Source: Candidatus Melainabacteria bacterium (lineage in GTDB: Bacteria; Cyanobacteriota; Vampirovibrionia; Vampirovibrionales; Vampirovibrionaceae). Taken from it: 42,268 nt of DNA. Each line of letters opens with the position of its first letter. The first letter of the stretch is position 1. This document shows positions 41,176 to 42,268 of the stretch, piece by piece. The position numbers were made by a program, and so were the translations under genes. Location of the stretch: contig CABHPA010000143.1 in the NCBI GenBank assembly GCA_902168245.1, forward strand, positions 1-42,268, read 5' to 3'. The notes under the pieces were generated by a model. That model searched no databases and was not told where the DNA came from. It saw only the letters and a list, made by a program, of their open reading frames with translations.

Positions 41176-42268
41176 CTAAGCCAGTCGGTGGGCGGCCTTT
41201 CTCTCAACCTCCCGTAAAAAGCTGTCCAGGCTATTGGAAATATTCTGGCAGGCTTTTTCGTTGAGGAAATGCCCGGAGTTGGCCATGGGGTAAAACTTGC
41301 CAACCAGCGGGCCTGATTCCGGGTGAGTACTCTTATAGCTTTTCATCAGGGTTTTGCCCAGGTCGCTGTGGATGACCCGATCCTTCAGCCCGTGCGTAAC
41401 CATGACCGGAACCTGCACGTTTTTAATTTTGGCAAGGGAGTTGAACTCCAGGCCGATTTTGCCTTCGTCAAACAGCTTCTGGATCATCCGGTTAAATGTC
41501 TGTTTCTGCTTGCCAAAGGCTTCTTTAATATCCGTAAACGAGTTGATCACCACCAGGGCCATGGGTTTGGTGCGCTCGTCCTGGGAGAGCTTCTTGGCCA
41601 CATCGACCGCTACGGCCCCGCCCAGCGAATGACCCATGATAATCTGCTGCCCATAGGGAATGCCTAGCCCCGCCACTCCGTCCCTGGCCAGGAACTTGCT
41701 GGCGGAAAGCCCTGCCTCGTATAAGGCTTGTTCGGTCGGTTTGCCTTCGCTGCGCCCAAAGCCTGGGTAATCGTAAATGAATATGCCGTATCCCTTGCGA
41801 CGGAATTCGTTGAGCAGCGATTCGTGCTGGCTGATGTTGCAATGCCGCCCGTGGGAAAATACGATGGTAGGCTTTCCTTTTTGGGCTTCAATGTACCAAC
41901 CGTTCAGGCTGGGCGTTTTTTTACCCTTGGGGTGGAAGTTGACTTCCAGAATGCTTTGCTTCAATTCTTCCGAGTTGAGCAGGTGGATGGAGGAGATTTT
42001 GGGCGGCGCGAAAAAGAATTTACGGTGAATAAACTTCTTGATGGATTCCGGCATCGGCACGCCGGTGAGAATGGCCGCTAACACCATCATGGCGGTGGAA
42101 ATGGCCTTTTTAATCCAGAGCGTTGTGTTTTCAAACGCCTGAATGGCCTGGAGGCTCTTTTTCTCCTGCCATTTGCCAAAACGATCGCGCCAGTTGTCTT
42201 TGTTTTCCAATGCGGATGAAAGCACATTCCGTTTTTTGTGCCAGCCGCTAAAGTGGGTGGAGTCCCCC
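41176..42268 (-). CDS. Membrane-anchored alpha/beta hydrolase (paralogue C), 5'-truncated
   Basis: The frame stays open from the stop at 41176 to the contig end. The GTG at 42225 could be an internal codon, because the upstream in-frame bases encode STHFSGWHKKRN, which matches the N-terminal HFG motif of paralogues A and B. A hydrophobic helix (MMVLAAILTGVPMP) is followed by the hydrolase core: IVFSHGRHCN, YDYPGFGRSEG, canonical elbow GHSLG, THGLKDRV and NSGHFL. It is shorter before the core than its relatives. It is probably a complete enzyme whose start lies just beyond this window. Confidence 0.82.
   Translation of the reverse strand, partial: GDSTHFSGWHKKRNVLSSALENKDNWRDRFGKWQEKKSLQAIQAFENTTLWIKKAISTAMMVLAAILTGVPMPESIKKFIHRKFFFAPPKISSIHLLNSEELKQSILEVNFHPKGKKTPSLNGWYIEAQKGKPTIVFSHGRHCNISQHESLLNEFRRKGYGIFIYDYPGFGRSEGKPTEQALYEAGLSASKFLARDGVAGLGIPYGQQIIMGHSLGGAVAVDVAKKLSQDERTKPMALVVINSFTDIKEAFGKQKQTFNRMIQKLFDEGKIGLEFNSLAKIKNVQVPVMVTHGLKDRVIHSDLGKTLMKSYKSTHPESGPLVGKFYPMANSGHFLNEKACQNISNSLDSFLREVERKAAHRLA

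Noticed and set aside
1-42268. Mobile elements, prophage, integrase sites or defence islands
   Set aside because: No transposase, recombinase, phage structural gene, toxin-antitoxin pair or terminal repeat was found. The tRNA-Gln has no adjacent integrase or duplicated 3' end.

Overview
The window is a 42 kb bacterial contig of about 50% G+C. It is dense in protein genes, with one tRNA and no rRNA, CRISPR array, transposase or phage module. The first 21 bases are a Nextera (Tn5 mosaic-end) adapter remnant, so this is an assembled sequencing contig. Both ends cut through genes. The gene content suggests a Gram-negative, peptidoglycan-making bacterium that uses the LL-diaminopimelate aminotransferase (DapL) route to meso-DAP, together with dTDP-sugar metabolism and many lineage-specific, low-complexity proteins. 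My best guess is a non-photosynthetic cyanobacterial relative (Vampirovibrionia/Melainabacteria). This is inference from gene content; no marker rRNA is present.

Layout. 0-1.5 kb: two unrecognised genes, the first truncated. 1.5-5.2 kb (minus): a likely operon of a small membrane protein, dapL, a VOC-fold protein and a MurT-like Mur ligase. 5.3-8.6 kb (plus): prmA, rsmE and a CCA-adding-type nucleotidyltransferase with an HD domain. 8.9-12.1 kb: a 1075-residue protein with 48 tandem heptapeptides and 42 tandem hexapeptides flanking a unique domain. 12.2-17.0 kb: a polytopic membrane protein, xthA, an ankyrin protein, a DnaQ-type exonuclease with an N-terminal clamp-binding-like peptide, a 52-residue minus-strand gene and a pentapeptide-repeat protein. 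17.1-23.3 kb: a compact cell-wall and division operon murF-mraY-murD-ftsW-murG, then tRNA-Gln with its own promoter and terminator.

23.6-28.2 kb: a membrane-anchored EEP-fold phosphodiesterase converging (64-bp overlap) on an S58 peptidase, rfbC coupled to a methyltransferase, and nagB. 28.4-31.7 kb: a SWIM-SNF2 ATPase. 31.7-35.9 kb (minus): two paralogous proteins with a glycine-zipper hairpin, a charged linker, a conserved YGFDKP block and Tyr/Gly/Gln/Asn-rich ends. 36.4-38.4 kb: a second atypical EEP protein and deoC. 38.4-42.3 kb (minus): three tandem paralogous membrane-anchored alpha/beta hydrolases, the last cut by the contig end.

How they fit together. Housekeeping genes cover envelope precursor synthesis (DapL, MurF, MraY, MurD, FtsW, MurG, MurT-like, RfbC, NagB), translation (PrmA, RsmE, CCA enzyme, tRNA-Gln) and DNA maintenance (XthA, DnaQ-type, SNF2). 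Between them lies an accessory layer of repetitive, low-complexity or membrane-associated proteins. Several of these carry a short N-terminal hydrophobic-x-F-[G/S/A] motif that the housekeeping enzymes lack. The most novel candidates are the dual-array repeat protein, the glycine-zipper/prion-like pair, and that shared motif.
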